DNA of 64,000 nucleotides from Polyangium sp. 15x6 (GTDB taxonomy: Bacteria > Myxococcota_A > Polyangia > Polyangiales > Polyangiaceae): the NCBI RefSeq assembly GCF_029960785.1, contig NZ_JASBQE010000027.1:1-64000 (forward strand), in the 5' to 3' direction. How positions within the stretch are numbered: the stretch's first letter is position 1; the number at the start of each line of letters is the position of its first letter. The translations under genes were made by a program, and so were the position numbers. Of this stretch, positions 1 through 9,793 are shown piece by piece. The notes beneath the pieces are model-generated. The model made no database searches and had not been told where the DNA came from. It worked only from the letters and a program-made list of their open reading frames with translations.

Positions 1-172
1 GGTGGCTCTGGTACGGGGTATGCCGAGCCGGCTGGCACGGTTTTCCCGGACCACGTGGCGCGGGATGTATCCGTATGAAATGCACGGTGTTGGGGTCGCG
101 ATCGGGGGCTCGTAGATCCACGGGCTGCTAGCGGGTCGCAGAGAAGCACGTAAGCTCGAAGGCATGACCTTC

Positions 173-2449
173 ATGCGAGCTTCGTCCTTCGTCTTCTTTT
201 TGTGCACCGCGGCCGCCTGCGGCGGCGGTCCAAACGATGGAATCAGCGGCGGAGCCGGCGGCGGCGGCTCCAGCCCCGGTCCGGCTCGTTGCGGAGGGGC
301 CGTCAGCGCGGTGGATCTCGACGCCGGCGACTGGGATCGCCGCTTCACCATTGCTGGATTGACCGGACACGACGGCTTCGCGCCGGCCGTCCACGATTTC
401 GCGCGCGAGCCGGACGGCTCGGTGATCGCGGCAGGTCGATTCCAGTGGCACGAGGGCAAGGCGGTCCCGCCGCTGATGCGCTTTCGCGACGGGGCGTGGG
501 AGCCTGCGCGGACCACCTGGGAGCTCCCTGCTCCGCTCGACGGGTTCTCGGCGATCGCAATCGCAGAGAGCGGCGCTCTCGCGCTCGCGACGAACGACTC
601 TTTCGGCGAGCGCGACGGCGAGATCTGGCTCGACGACGGATCCGGTTTGCAATCGATCGGCGCGTTCAAAGGACAGGTTCGCAGCCTCGCCTGGTTCGGC
701 GGACACCTCTGGGTGGCGGGCCTGTTCCAGCTCGACGGCGCGAGCCCGATCGAGGGCCTCGCGACGTGGGATGGCACGAGCTGGAGCGCCGCGCCGGGCG
801 GCGCGCTGCAAGGCTCCGCGTACGAGCTCCTGGTCGACGGCGATACGCTCTTCGTCGGCGGCACGTTCACCGAGATCGGGGGGCTCCCGGCGGCGAACGT
901 CGCGTCGTACGACGGCGCCGCGTGGACGCCGCTCGACTTCGCCGACGCCCAGATCATTTACGCGCTCGCACGCACGGCGGGTGGAGCCCTCTACGCCGGC
1001 GGTGTCTACGGTGATTTCATGAAAGCGAGCGGCATTGCGCGGTGGAGCGGCACGGAATGGCAAACGGTGGGCGGCGGGCTCGCGCAGCATGCGACGCGCG
1101 GCGTCGTGACCGACCTCGTCGCGCACGGCGAGATCGTCGATGCCACCGGCTGCTTCACGACCGCGGGCGGCACCCCGGGCGAGCCCGGCGCCATTGCCTC
1201 GCGCGGCGTCGCTCGCTGGGACGGCAATGCATGGCAATCGCTGGACGAGGGCACCCGGGGCGTCGTGGCGCCCTGGTTCCAGCCGATGGTCTGCGGCGAC
1301 GAAGGTCCGGCCGCGATCTGGGACGTGCCTCAGCAGAGGCTCGCGCACGACGGGCAGCGGCTGTTCGCGGGCGGCTTCTTCGCCGGCATCGACGGCGTGC
1401 TCTCGCAATCGCTCGCCGTGCACGACGGCAGCGGCTGGGTCGCCCAGGGCAAGAGCGGGATCGGGCTCGGCGGCTCGCTCGAGCTCATCGCTGCCGGCGG
1501 CGCGACGTGCGAGGTCTATGGCGTCGGCTCGTTCACCCATGTCGCCGGCGCGCCCGTCGCGACGCACGTGGTCCATTTCAATGGTGAAGGCTGGGACGTC
1601 CTCGACGATTCCTTGCCCTCGGACGGGGATGTCTGGTGTCCGGCGCTCGACGTCGGCGCCGAAGGACAGGTCGCGGTCGGCTGCGTGGTCATCCCGCCGA
1701 ACGGGGAGCCCTACGGGCGGGTCCTTTTGCGTGAAGGCAATGCGCTCGTCCCCGTCGCCGTCGAGAATCTCGATCCGGTCTGGGGGCTCGCGTGGACGCC
1801 CGACGGCGTGCTCTGGATCGCGGGCGGAGGAACGAGTGGCTACCTCGCGCGCCTCGACGGCGACGAGCTGACCCTCGTCGAGGAGGGCTTCGACGGCGCC
1901 GTGCATCACCTCGGCATCGCCGCTGCGGACGACATCATCGTCACCGGCAATTTCGCCAAGGTCGGCGCCGTCGAGGCGTCGCGGATTGCGCGCTGGGACG
2001 GCAAGGCCTGGTCACCTCTCGGCGACGGTTTGCCCGGACAGGTGCTCGCGTTCGAGCGCGACGGGACCACCGTCTACGCCAGCACCTACGACGAGGGCAA
2101 CGGCGCGTACCTGCTCGGCGCGTTCGACGGAACGTCGTGGCGCGAGCTCGCGACGCCCGAGGCGGGTTTGACCCCGCAGACGCATTTCTCGTTCAACGCG
2201 ATCCTTGCCATCGACGGCGGCTTGATCGTCGCGGGCACGGCCGAGCTCGACGACGGCTCGGGCCGGGGCGCCCTCGTCTACCGTGACGGGAAATTGCGCG
2301 CGCTCGGCGGCGGCGTGGGCGCCATCGGTATCAGCGGCGCGGCCGTGATGGGCGACGCGGTCTGGGTCGCGGGCACCATCGCCGAGGCTGGCTTCGGCGC
2401 GAATCGTGTCCCGTCCATCGGGGTCGCGCGATATCGGCTCTCACCGTAA
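173..2449 (+). CDS. Secreted lipoprotein with beta-propeller-type repeats
   Basis: The N-terminus reads MRASSFVFFLCTAAAC followed by Gly-rich residues, a lipoprotein signal with the Cys at about residue 16. The rest (758 aa) carries repeated blocks of the type W-D/N-G-x-x-W next to V-x-G-x-F, as in Kelch or delta-60-like propellers. Examples are the segments around ATWDGTSW, ASYDGAAW, RWDGNAW and RWDGKAW. Such proteins are common in Polyangiales and are usually of unknown role. An ATG three codons upstream (164) is also possible; I chose 173 because it gives the cleaner signal peptide. It is followed by 164 bp of non-coding DNA that carries the regulatory sites of the next operon. Exact function unknown. 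Confidence 0.85.
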   Translation: MRASSFVFFLCTAAACGGGPNDGISGGAGGGGSSPGPARCGGAVSAVDLDAGDWDRRFTIAGLTGHDGFAPAVHDFAREPDGSVIAAGRFQWHEGKAVPPLMRFRDGAWEPARTTWELPAPLDGFSAIAIAESGALALATNDSFGERDGEIWLDDGSGLQSIGAFKGQVRSLAWFGGHLWVAGLFQLDGASPIEGLATWDGTSWSAAPGGALQGSAYELLVDGDTLFVGGTFTEIGGLPAANVASYDGAAWTPLDFADAQIIYALARTAGGALYAGGVYGDFMKASGIARWSGTEWQTVGGGLAQHATRGVVTDLVAHGEIVDATGCFTTAGGTPGEPGAIASRGVARWDGNAWQSLDEGTRGVVAPWFQPMVCGDEGPAAIWDVPQQRLAHDGQRLFAGGFFAGIDGVLSQSLAVHDGSGWVAQGKSGIGLGGSLELIAAGGATCEVYGVGSFTHVAGAPVATHVVHFNGEGWDVLDDSLPSDGDVWCPALDVGAEGQVAVGCVVIPPNGEPYGRVLLREGNALVPVAVENLDPVWGLAWTPDGVLWIAGGGTSGYLARLDGDELTLVEEGFDGAVHHLGIAAADDIIVTGNFAKVGAVEASRIARWDGKAWSPLGDGLPGQVLAFERDGTTVYASTYDEGNGAYLLGAFDGTSWRELATPEAGLTPQTHFSFNAILAIDGGLIVAGTAELDDGSGRGALVYRDGKLRALGGGVGAIGISGAAVMGDAVWVAGTIAEAGFGANRVPSIGVARYRLSP

Positions 2450-2567
2450 TCCCTGCCATCTTCCCGACGGCGCACGGACAGACTGCATCAGCATGACAGG
2501 TGCAGTTGTACAGAAGCGTTGCGACCAGGTCTCGCGATGCTCCAGTGGCGCACGCAACCATGTCTGA

Positions 2568-2593
2568 TGCAACAAAGTTGCAACTAACTTTCA
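2568..2593 (+). promoter_or_regulatory. Two overlapping Zur/Fur-type operator candidates
   Basis: TGCAACAAAGTTGCA (2568-2582) is a perfect 6-3-6 palindrome. TGCAACTAACTTTCA (2579-2593) fits the same TGnAAnnnnnTTnCA pattern, 11 bp further on, about one helical turn. Fur-family regulators bind 15-bp sites of this form, often as overlapping dimers. The sites end 20 bp before the rpmG start. Because the operon behind them is a typical zinc-starvation pair, Zur is the likely regulator (inference). Confidence 0.6.
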
Positions 2594-2613
2594 GATGAGG
2601 TAGCAGAGAGCTC

Positions 2614-2784
2614 ATGCGCGACACGATCAAGCTCGTCTCGTCGGCGGGCACCGGGTACTGCTACTACACGACGAAAAACAAGCGGACGACGACCGAGAAG
2701 CTCCAGATCAAGAAGTACGATCCGATCGCTCGCAAGCACGTCGTCTTCACCGAGGCGAAGATCTCCAAGGGCGGCGCGAAATGA
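2614..2784 (+). CDS. rpmG: Ribosomal protein L33 (zinc-free form)
   Basis: This 56-aa protein matches bacterial L33: [20 protein letters not shown], then [16 protein letters not shown] and an EAKI tail. It contains one Cys and lacks the paired CxxC motifs of zinc-binding L33, so it is the C-minus type. C-minus L33 copies are often induced when zinc is scarce to replace the zinc-containing form in the large ribosomal subunit. Its stop overlaps the start of the COG0523 GTPase gene by 4 bp (ATGA), which implies a translationally coupled operon. The Zur-like operators lie just upstream. The C-minus form alone does not prove zinc regulation, since some species carry only this form; the linkage to COG0523 and the operators is the stronger argument. 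Confidence 0.93.
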   Translation: MRDTIKLVSSAGTGYCYYTTKNKRTTTEKLQIKKYDPIARKHVVFTEAKISKGGAK

Positions 2785-4019
2785 GCGATCGCAGGCTCCC
2801 CGTCACCGTGCTCTCCGGCTTCCTCGGCGCCGGAAAGACGACGCTCCTCAACCACGTGCTCGGAAACCGCGAGGGCAAGCGGGTCGCGGTGATCGTGAAC
2901 GACATGAGCGAGGTGAACATCGACGCCGAGCTCGTCCGGGGCGGCGGCGCCGCGCTGAGCCGCACCGAGGAGCGGCTCGTCGAGATGACGAACGGCTGCA
3001 TCTGCTGCACGCTGCGCGAGGACCTCCTGCTCGAAGTGCAAGAGCTCGCGCGCGAGGGGCGCTTCGATTACCTGCTCATCGAGTCGACGGGGATCAGCGA
3101 GCCTCTCCCCGTGGCCGAGACGTTCGGCTTCGAGGACGACGCGGGCGCGCGGCTCTCGGACGTGGCGCGGCTCGATACGATGGTGACCGTCGTCGACGCA
3201 TACAATTTTTCGAAGGATTTCGAGGCGGCCGAGGACCTCGCCGAGCGGGGCGTCGCGGCGTCCGCGGAGGACGATCGGAGCGTCGTCGATCTGCTCGTCG
3301 ATCAGGTGGAGTTCTGCGACGTCATCGTCCTGAACAAGGTCGACCTCGTCTCGCGAGAGGAGCTCGGGCTCCTCGAGGCCACGCTGCACAGGCTGAACCC
3401 GCGCGCGCGGATCGTGCCGGCGAGTTTCGGCAAGGTGCCGATCGACACGATCATGGGCACGGGGCTCTTCGATATGGAAAAGGCGAAGGAGGCGCCGGGC
3501 TGGATGGCCGAGCTACGCGGCGAGCACGTGCCGGAGACGGAGACGTACGGGCTCGGGAGTTTCGTCTTTCGTGACAGGCGCCCCTTCCATCCTGCGCGTC
3601 TTTACGCGCTCATCCACGAGGAGTGGCCGGGCGTGATTCGATCGAAGGGCTTCTTCTGGCTCGCGACGCGGCCCGAATGGGTGGTGGAATGGTCACAGGC
3701 GGGCGGCGCGTACCGGTTCGGCGCCGTGGGGAAATGGTTGGCCGAATCGACGGACGATGGGCCCGAGGACGAGGTCTCGCGGCGTCGGCAAGAGATCGTG
3801 ATCATCGGAACCGCGGAGCGCGAGGGGCTGCGGGCGCGGCTCGAGGCTTGCCTGCTCTCGGACGAGGAGATGGCGCTCGGACCCGAGGGCTTCCAACAAT
3901 TCGAGGATCCGTTTCCGCCGTGGGATTGGCCGGAGGGCGAAGAGAACGACGGCTCGCCGCCCGGGGATCCCCGTTTCGCGTCGATGTGGACGAGGGAGGC
4001 GGTCGAGGACGCGCGCTGA
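2781..4019 (+). CDS. COG0523-family GTPase, putative zinc metallochaperone (ZigA/YciC-like)
   Basis: The 412-aa protein opens with a P-loop ([12 protein letters not shown], residues 12-23), has the hallmark metal-binding CxCC motif at residues 73-76 (GCICCTL), a [11 protein letters not shown]alker-B-like segment and an NKVD guanine-specificity motif near residue 185. The CobW C-terminal domain ([12 protein letters not shown] to [10 protein letters not shown]) is complete. This family delivers metal to client proteins; the ZigA/YciC subgroup acts in zinc limitation. The gene overlaps rpmG by 4 bp and shares its Zur-like operators, so zinc is the probable metal. Cobalt or other metals served by related subgroups cannot be excluded from sequence alone. 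Confidence 0.9.
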   Translation: MSDRRLPVTVLSGFLGAGKTTLLNHVLGNREGKRVAVIVNDMSEVNIDAELVRGGGAALSRTEERLVEMTNGCICCTLREDLLLEVQELAREGRFDYLLIESTGISEPLPVAETFGFEDDAGARLSDVARLDTMVTVVDAYNFSKDFEAAEDLAERGVAASAEDDRSVVDLLVDQVEFCDVIVLNKVDLVSREELGLLEATLHRLNPRARIVPASFGKVPIDTIMGTGLFDMEKAKEAPGWMAELRGEHVPETETYGLGSFVFRDRRPFHPARLYALIHEEWPGVIRSKGFFWLATRPEWVVEWSQAGGAYRFGAVGKWLAESTDDGPEDEVSRRRQEIVIIGTAEREGLRARLEACLLSDEEMALGPEGFQQFEDPFPPWDWPEGEENDGSPPGDPRFASMWTREAVEDAR

Positions 4020-4094
4020 GGCGGGCGCTCCGCGCGTGAGCTCTGCTCGTCCTTCGCGCCTGGTCGCCCTCAGGGCACGGCTCGTCCGTCGATC

Positions 4095-5318
4095 ATGGCC
4101 ATTCGTCCGATCGGGATGTCCGCGTCGACCGGTCGTACGGTAAACCGCTCGGGTATGAGCGTCCCTGTGCCCGAGCTGTCCAGAGGCGCGCCGTCCGTGG
4201 GCGCCTCGCCCCTGGATGCGCATTTCTTCGGCTGGAAGCGCTTCGTGGCGACGACGGCCGTCGTCCTGGCCATCCTCTTTTTCCCCTTCACGCCCTCCGA
4301 CCGACAGCGGGACATCACGCCCAACCTGCTTTTCTCGCTCGTCAGCGTGCCCGCGCTCCTGCTCACGCTCTCGGCGGTTTTCCACTGGGCCACGCGCCGG
4401 AGCCTCGGCTCGGCGCAGACCCTGCTCGTCAGCCTCGCCGTCGCCTCCGTCGCCGGCGTCGTGTCCATCATGGGCTTCTGGGCCGTGCAGACGTGGCTGC
4501 ACCTCCCGCGGGCCTCCGGGCAACCCGTGACGTATCCGCTCGCCATCCGGATCGGCGTCATCTTCGGACTCTTCATATGCGCCATCTGGGCGCTGGCGTT
4601 CATGTATCCCTTCGCCACGGAGGACGCCCGGCGGCGCGCGCTCGAAGCCGAAAAGCTCAAGCTCGAAGCCGACAGGCTACGAACGGCGGGCGAGCTCGCC
4701 CGGCTGCGCGCGCAGCTCGAACCGCATTTCCTGCTGAATACCCTCAACGCCATCGCGGGCCTCGTCACGCAGGATCCCGGCGAGGCCCGCCGCCTGCTCG
4801 CTTGCCTGGGCGACCTTTTGCGCGACGCGCTGCACGACGCCGACGAGATGCAGACGCTGGGCGAGGAGATCGCCTGGCTCCGCCGTTATGCCGAGATCCT
4901 CGAATCACGTCACGCCGGGACGCTGCGCTTTCAGTGGGACATCGCGGATCGGGCCGCCCAGGTCCTCATGCCCCGGCTGCTCCTGCAACCGCTGGTGGAG
5001 AATGCCGTGAAGCACGGCGCCTTGCGCCGACAGGGAGGCGGGCAGGTCGTCGTGCGCGCGACGCTCCGGGAGGCCGGGGGCGGGGCCCAGAGGCGCCTCG
5101 TCTGCACGGTCGAGGACAATGGTCCTGGCATGCCGGCGAAGCCGCTGCGCTCGGGGGCCTTTGGCCTGCACGCCGTGCGCCGGCGCCTCGAGCTCAAGTA
5201 CACGGACGCGGGCTTGCAGATTGATTCTTCGCCCGACGGGACGCGATGCATCGTCGAGCTTCCCTGCCTCACGACGCCCCCGCGCCCCGCGACCCGAGCC
5301 ACCCCGGAGATGGCATGA
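4095..5318 (+). CDS. LytS/YehU-type membrane sensor histidine kinase
   Basis: The 407-aa protein has about four transmembrane segments in its first 170 residues (VATTAVVLAILFF; LLFSLVSVPALLL; a stretch around VSLAVASVAGVV; GVIFGLFICAIWAL). A short coiled coil follows, then the His_kinase domain with QLEPHFLLNTLNAI carrying the phospho-acceptor His near residue 210, and an HATPase domain (LLLQPLVENAVKHG, then VEDNGPGMP). It lacks a recognisable extracellular sensor domain, so the membrane part probably does the sensing. Its stop overlaps the following LytTR response regulator start (ATGA), which makes the two a cognate pair. The signal is unknown. Confidence 0.92.
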   Translation: MAIRPIGMSASTGRTVNRSGMSVPVPELSRGAPSVGASPLDAHFFGWKRFVATTAVVLAILFFPFTPSDRQRDITPNLLFSLVSVPALLLTLSAVFHWATRRSLGSAQTLLVSLAVASVAGVVSIMGFWAVQTWLHLPRASGQPVTYPLAIRIGVIFGLFICAIWALAFMYPFATEDARRRALEAEKLKLEADRLRTAGELARLRAQLEPHFLLNTLNAIAGLVTQDPGEARRLLACLGDLLRDALHDADEMQTLGEEIAWLRRYAEILESRHAGTLRFQWDIADRAAQVLMPRLLLQPLVENAVKHGALRRQGGGQVVVRATLREAGGGAQRRLVCTVEDNGPGMPAKPLRSGAFGLHAVRRRLELKYTDAGLQIDSSPDGTRCIVELPCLTTPPRPATRATPEMA

Positions 5319-6118
5319 TGCACGAAATCCCCGCGGCAGGTGATTCGTATCGGCTCCGTGCTCTCGTCGTCGAGGACGAGTGGCCCGCACGCAATTACCT
5401 GGTCGAGCTCGTCGAAGCGTCCCAGCTCGCCGAGGTCGTCGGCGCCGTCCCGAGCCTCGCCGAGGCCCGGCAGGCGCTGCAACTCGCGGCCGGCGGGCTC
5501 GAGATCGACGCCGTCTTCGTGGATATCACGCTCGGCGGGAGCGACGACGAGACGGGGCTCGATCTCGTGCGCGCCTCGGTGCATCACGCCCGGAGGCCGA
5601 TGTTCGTACTGGCGACGGCATTCAAGGAGCACGCGATCGAGGCCTTCGAGCTCGGCGTCGACGATTACCTGCTGAAGCCTTTCACGCAAGAGCGCGTCGA
5701 TCAATGTCTGCGCCGCCTCCACGCCCGGAAGCGCCCGTCGTCGCCTTCGAGCCCGCTGCGCATCGTCGCGCGTCGGGGCAAGAGCCTCGTGTTCCTCGAA
5801 CCCAAGGAGGCCTGGGCGTTCGAGGCGGCCGATCGGCTCACCTCCGTGCATACGCCGCACGGCACGTTCGACCTCGACCTGTCCTTGTCGTCGATCGAAG
5901 CGTCCTTCGGGCGAGCGCTCACGCGTGTCCACAGAAACTGGCTCGTGAACGCGGCCTACATCAAGGAGCTCGAGCGCGAGGGGGGCGAAACACGGATCTT
6001 CGTCGGCTTCGGCATCGGTTCCGAGAGGCGGGGCGTGAGCGTCCCCGTCTCGCGCGACCGCGCGCAACCCGTGCGCGAGATGCTGCTCGCGAGCGCGACC
6101 GGGCTCCGCCGCGCTTGA
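5315..6118 (+). CDS. LytTR-family response regulator
   Basis: The 267-aa protein has an N-terminal receiver (LRALVVEDEWPAR acidic pocket; phospho-acceptor Asp in AVFVDITLGG; Lys in DDYLLKPF) and a C-terminal LytTR DNA-binding domain (from about residue 160: LEPKEAWAFEAAD to RVHRNWLVNAAYIKEL). I place the start at the ATG that overlaps the kinase stop codon; a second in-frame ATG follows directly. LytTR regulators bind paired direct repeats in target promoters. It is the partner of the upstream kinase. The nearest genes after it, fetAB, start 57 bp downstream on the same strand and may be a target, but no site was identified. Confidence 0.92.
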   Translation: MMHEIPAAGDSYRLRALVVEDEWPARNYLVELVEASQLAEVVGAVPSLAEARQALQLAAGGLEIDAVFVDITLGGSDDETGLDLVRASVHHARRPMFVLATAFKEHAIEAFELGVDDYLLKPFTQERVDQCLRRLHARKRPSSPSSPLRIVARRGKSLVFLEPKEAWAFEAADRLTSVHTPHGTFDLDLSLSSIEASFGRALTRVHRNWLVNAAYIKELEREGGETRIFVGFGIGSERRGVSVPVSRDRAQPVREMLLASATGLRRA

Positions 6119-6175
6119 TCGACGCCCGCCTGGCGCGCGTCCACACCCGAGGCTAGACGAGCCGATGGACGCCAC

Positions 6176-6835
6176 ATGCCCTCTGCCATCGAAGCTCGCG
6201 ACATCCGCGTGATCCGCGAAGGACGCACCATCGTCGACGGCGCGAGCCTCGTGGTCTCGTTCGGCGAGAAGATCGCCATCGCGGGCGCCTCCGGCAGCGG
6301 GAAGAGCACGTTTCTGCGGGCGATGGCCACGCTGATCCCGATCGATGGTGGGCACGTGCTGCTCGACGGCGTGGATGCGATCATGCTGCCTCCGACCGTC
6401 TTCCGGACCCGCGTCGCCTATCTGCCCCAGGCGCCGCCGATGCTGCCTGGCAGCGTGGCGGACAACGTCGCTGCCGGGCCGGCGCTGCGCGGCGAGACCC
6501 TCGCACCTGAGCGGCAGATCGAGCTCTTGCGAGCGGTGGGGCTCGACGAGGCGTTCCTCGCGCGCAGCGCGGCCGAGCTTTCGGGCGGAGAACGCCAGCG
6601 CGTCGCGCTCGCGCGCGCGCTCGCGAACGATCCGAAGGTGCTGCTCCTCGACGAACCCACGGCCGCGCTCGATCCGGAGACGGCCCTGCAAGTGATCGAT
6701 CTCGTCCGCAACCTGGCGATCGCGGGACGCAGCGTGGTGATGGTCACGCACATCGCGGCGCACGCCGAGGCGCTCGCGGGCAAGCGCTACGTCTTTCATG
6801 CGGGAAAGCTCTTTGCCGGCGCGGAGAGGCCGTGA
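6176..6835 (+). CDS. fetA: ABC transporter ATP-binding protein, FetA-like
   Basis: This 219-aa ATPase contains Walker [10 protein letters not shown] (near residue 40), a Q-loop (YLPQAPPM), the signature LSGGERQR, Walker [14 protein letters not shown] and an H-loop (VTHIAAH). Its partner gene overlaps by 4 bp and encodes the FetB/UPF0014 membrane protein, which identifies the pair as FetAB (YbbL/YbbM). In E. coli this exporter is linked to iron homeostasis under oxidative stress. The pair follows a LytS/LytTR two-component system. Assignment rests mainly on the FetB neighbour, because isolated ATPases of this size are hard to place. Confidence 0.88.
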   Translation: MPSAIEARDIRVIREGRTIVDGASLVVSFGEKIAIAGASGSGKSTFLRAMATLIPIDGGHVLLDGVDAIMLPPTVFRTRVAYLPQAPPMLPGSVADNVAAGPALRGETLAPERQIELLRAVGLDEAFLARSAAELSGGERQRVALARALANDPKVLLLDEPTAALDPETALQVIDLVRNLAIAGRSVVMVTHIAAHAEALAGKRYVFHAGKLFAGAERP

Positions 6836-7641
6836 GCTACCTCGAGATCCCGCTCCCACGGCTCGCGATGACGCTTGGTCTCGTCGCGCTGGCGATCCTC
6901 GCCTCGCGCTGGAAGCGGCTCGACCTCGAGCGTGATCTCGCCTGGGGCGCGCTGCGCGGCGCCGTGCAGCTCCTGGCCATCGGTCACGTGCTGCTCCTGC
7001 TCTTCGAGCACGAGCGGCCCGCGTGGGTGGCGCTCGCCCTTTCGGTGATGGTCGGAGTCGCGGCGGCGACGAGCGCGCGGCGCGTGGAGCATGGGCCCTC
7101 GGCGCGCACGTTATTTCCTTATGCGCTCGCGGCCATCGTGCTCGGCTCCGTGGTGGCACTGGCGCCGGTTTTCCTGTTCGTGGTGCCTTTGCATCCGAGC
7201 TACGAGGCGAGGTACCTCGTGCCCATCAGCGGGATGATGATCGCCAGCGCGATGAATGTCGTGGCGCTGGTCTTCGAGCGTATCTTCGCCGCTGCGCATG
7301 CGCACGCGGACGAGATCGAGCAGCTCCTCGCGCTCGGGGCGACGCCCGAGCAGGCGCTCGCCCGGCACGTGCGGGCCTCGGTGCGCGCCGCGATGATCCC
7401 CACCATCAACGGCCTGCTCACGGTCGGGCTCGTCGCGCTGCCGGGGATGATGACCGGTCAAATCGTGAGCGGCACGGCGCCCGAGCAGGCGGTGCGCTAC
7501 CAGATCGTGATTCTGTATCAGCTCGTCGCCGTGGCTGCGGTATCCGGCGTGCTCGCGGGGGGATTCGCGCGGCGCCTGCTCTTCACGCCGCGCGCGCAGC
7601 TTCGCCTGCCCCAGCGGGCGCGCAACGAAAAGAAGCGATGA
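6832..7641 (+). CDS. fetB: FetB-like (UPF0014) iron export permease
   Basis: The 269-aa polytopic membrane protein has about seven hydrophobic segments and the UPF0014 signature region [15 protein letters not shown], followed by [11 protein letters not shown] and [20 protein letters not shown]. The GTG start overlaps the fetA stop (GTGA), so the two are translationally coupled. FetAB is reported in E. coli as an ATP-driven iron exporter that protects against hydrogen peroxide. The length is normal for the family. Confidence 0.9.
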   Translation: MSYLEIPLPRLAMTLGLVALAILASRWKRLDLERDLAWGALRGAVQLLAIGHVLLLLFEHERPAWVALALSVMVGVAAATSARRVEHGPSARTLFPYALAAIVLGSVVALAPVFLFVVPLHPSYEARYLVPISGMMIASAMNVVALVFERIFAAAHAHADEIEQLLALGATPEQALARHVRASVRAAMIPTINGLLTVGLVALPGMMTGQIVSGTAPEQAVRYQIVILYQLVAVAAVSGVLAGGFARRLLFTPRAQLRLPQRARNEKKR

Positions 7642-7751
7642 ATGCTCCGCCGCCTCCGTGGACAAACCCACGCCCCCACCATCGGCCTTCTCGGGCGCCG
7701 CGATTGTCCTTGACCACACGCGGAGCCCCCTGGCATCAACGAACCATTCCC

Positions 7752-9383
7752 GTGCCACTCGACACCCGCCTGCCGCTCGCCGCGCTCCTCGTCATCTGTG
7801 CAGCTTGCAATGGCGCGCGGCCCGCGCCGGCCTCGCCCCTGCCGGCCGCCCCGATTGCGACGGCCATAGCTCCTGCCGAGCCTCCTGTCCCTCCGCCGAG
7901 GCTCCTGCTTCGAGCACACCGACGCCCGCCGATCCTCCGCCCTACCCGGAGGCGTGGATCCGCGAAGCCGAGACCACGAACGAATCGCTGAGCTGCCGGG
8001 AGGTCATCTACAAGCAGGGCTGCTCGAATACGCGCGTCGGCTCGGTGACGGTGGCGATCACGCTCGCGCCCGACGGGAAGGTCCTGCGCTTGGATCAAAT
8101 CGACAACACGGTGGAGAACGAGCCGGAGTTCGTATGGCGCTGCCTCGTGCGAAAGCTGCCGATGTGTGTGCGGCGGGCGGAGGTAAAACCTGGGACGCGG
8201 CTATGGACACTGTCGTTCGACGCCACCATGGGCACCCCATCGCACGCCGCAACGGACGCGGATGGCAATGTGCTCTGGACCTATCCGCTCTCCGGTTCGG
8301 TGAATCTCCCGACGGGCGTCATCTCCACGGATGTTTTCGATGTGCTCGTGGGAAAGGTGTCGCGTCAAGGCACCTTGCTCTGGGCGCGGCCCCTCGACCT
8401 GCCATCGCACGAAGTACGGGCCCTCGCCGTCGACGCGGGAGGAGGGCTCGTGCTCGCCGGCATGTTCACCGAGCGGCGTGCGCAGGGCCAGACCGATCAA
8501 GGCGGCTTCATCCTGCGCCTCTCCCCCGACGGCGGAATGGACTGGAAAATCGCATTCGACGGCAACGTGGTGCCGGACAACGTCGGTGTCGATGCGCGCG
8601 GCGAGGTCACCCTGACCGGTGGAATGCAGGAGACCGTCGATTTCGGCGGCGGGCCCCTCACGAGCCCCTTCTCCCGGAACAGCACGTCGTACACGTGGTT
8701 TCTCGCCCGATTCGGACGCGACGGCAGGCACGTCTGGAGCACGAAGACCGATTTCCACCGATTCCCGCCGCATGCGTTCACGTCCGATGGCTCGATCGTG
8801 CTCGCACCCGACGCGGCTGCCCCGATGACGCTCTTCGGCGCCACGCTCGATGCCGGTCCGCACCTCGTCCGCATCGACGCCGCTGGGAAGGTCGTCTCCA
8901 GCCGACCGCTTTCGGTCAGCGCGACCAAGCTCGCCGCGTCGGATAACCGCGTATGTGCGCTCGCCTGGGACCCACCGCTCACCGGGCTCGGCTACGCGGG
9001 CAAACCATCGTCGCGTCTCGCGCTCCAGTGCTTCGATGCTCGAGGCGCTCTGGTCTTCGACCGCACGCTGAGCGACCCCAAAAACCCTCAGACGCGCGAC
9101 AAACACATCTCCGTGCACGATATGGTGCTCGACCCTTCGGGGTTTGTCGCCATCACCGGCTCGACGGTGGGCGATGCGCCGCTCGACGCCTTCACCCTGA
9201 CGGGCGGGCAATTCATCGCGGGGCTTCGCCGCCGATGGGAAAATACGCTTCGTCATACAGGCCCCTTGCCCAGGGAGCTTCGGGCTGGGCCCTGATGCCG
9301 TGCTCTTCGGGTGGTGCAACGACGAGCGCGGTCGCGCGCGGCGTGACGGAAGCACCGTCGTCCTCACGCGATATGCGCGGTGA
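7752..9383 (+). pseudogene. Propeller-type lipoprotein split by two apparent frameshifts
   Basis: A GTG start at 7752 gives a signal peptide (PLDTRLPLAALLVICAAC) and a Pro/Ala-rich linker in one frame. The body then continues in another frame from about 7890: a Cys-containing TonB-C-like stretch (VGSVTVAITLAPDGKVL) and SBBP/propeller repeats such as LLWARPLDLPSHEVRALAVD. Near 9221 the natural continuation (GFAADGKIRFVIQAP, ending LTRYAR) lies in the original frame again, with its stop at 9381-9383. Adding one C to the run at 7889-7891 and removing one G from the run at 9220-9223 restores one protein of roughly 540 aa. It may therefore be an intact gene with two consensus errors, or a true pseudogene. 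Function unknown. Confidence 0.6.
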
Positions 9384-9426
9384 GAAACGCCCGCCGCGGG
9401 ACGCATGCCATGGCTCGCTCGGCAGA

Positions 9427-9690
9427 TCAGCGACGCCGTCCCCCGGGCTCCGTCTGGTCGGCGTGGACGCGGCCGATGGGCTCGACGTGCTCGCCGCCCG
9501 GTGGATGTGGAGGGGGCGGCGTGGGCTCGGCTTCCAGCTCTGCCTCGCGCAAGGACGGCCCCTCGGCCGGAGAGCCGATCGACGCCCATCCTTGCTCGCG
9601 CACCTCGGTCTCGTCGGCCGAGAGCTCGTGGTAATGCTCCCGGCTGAAGACGGTCTGGCCGGACGGTTTCTGCGGTTTCTGCGGATCCAT
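9427..9690 (-). CDS. Small hydrophilic protein of unknown function
   Basis: An 87-aa reading frame with near-uniform G/C at third codon positions, which supports real coding. It begins MDPQKPQKPSGQTVF and is rich in Glu, Pro and Gly, with no membrane segment and no recognisable domain; it is probably disordered. It lies divergent from the WYL regulator, with about 100 bp between the two starts, so it may share a regulatory region with it. No homologous family recognised. Confidence 0.6.
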   Translation of the reverse strand: MDPQKPQKPSGQTVFSREHYHELSADETEVREQGWASIGSPAEGPSLREAELEAEPTPPPPHPPGGEHVEPIGRVHADQTEPGGRRR

Positions 9691-9793
9691 ATGTCGCAGA
9701 GCCCCTGGTGCCTCGAAGGCCTCGCGTCGAGCCCCGCCACGAGCGCTTCTGTGTGGCCGAGCGGAGCGGGCTGGTTCGCGCTATCTTTTCCGC

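Noticed and set aside
1..163. Short open frames at the left edge (one ending at 78, another at 115) that could be a gene tail
   Set aside because: Both are under 40 codons, third-position GC is not clearly gene-like for the first and the second has no recognisable motif; the edge cannot be resolved.
128..1909. Long 593-codon open frame on the minus strand opposite the first lipoprotein
   Set aside because: It is Arg/Ala/Glu-rich with no motif, while the plus frame has a signal peptide and repeated propeller blocks; it is an antisense shadow of GC-rich codons.
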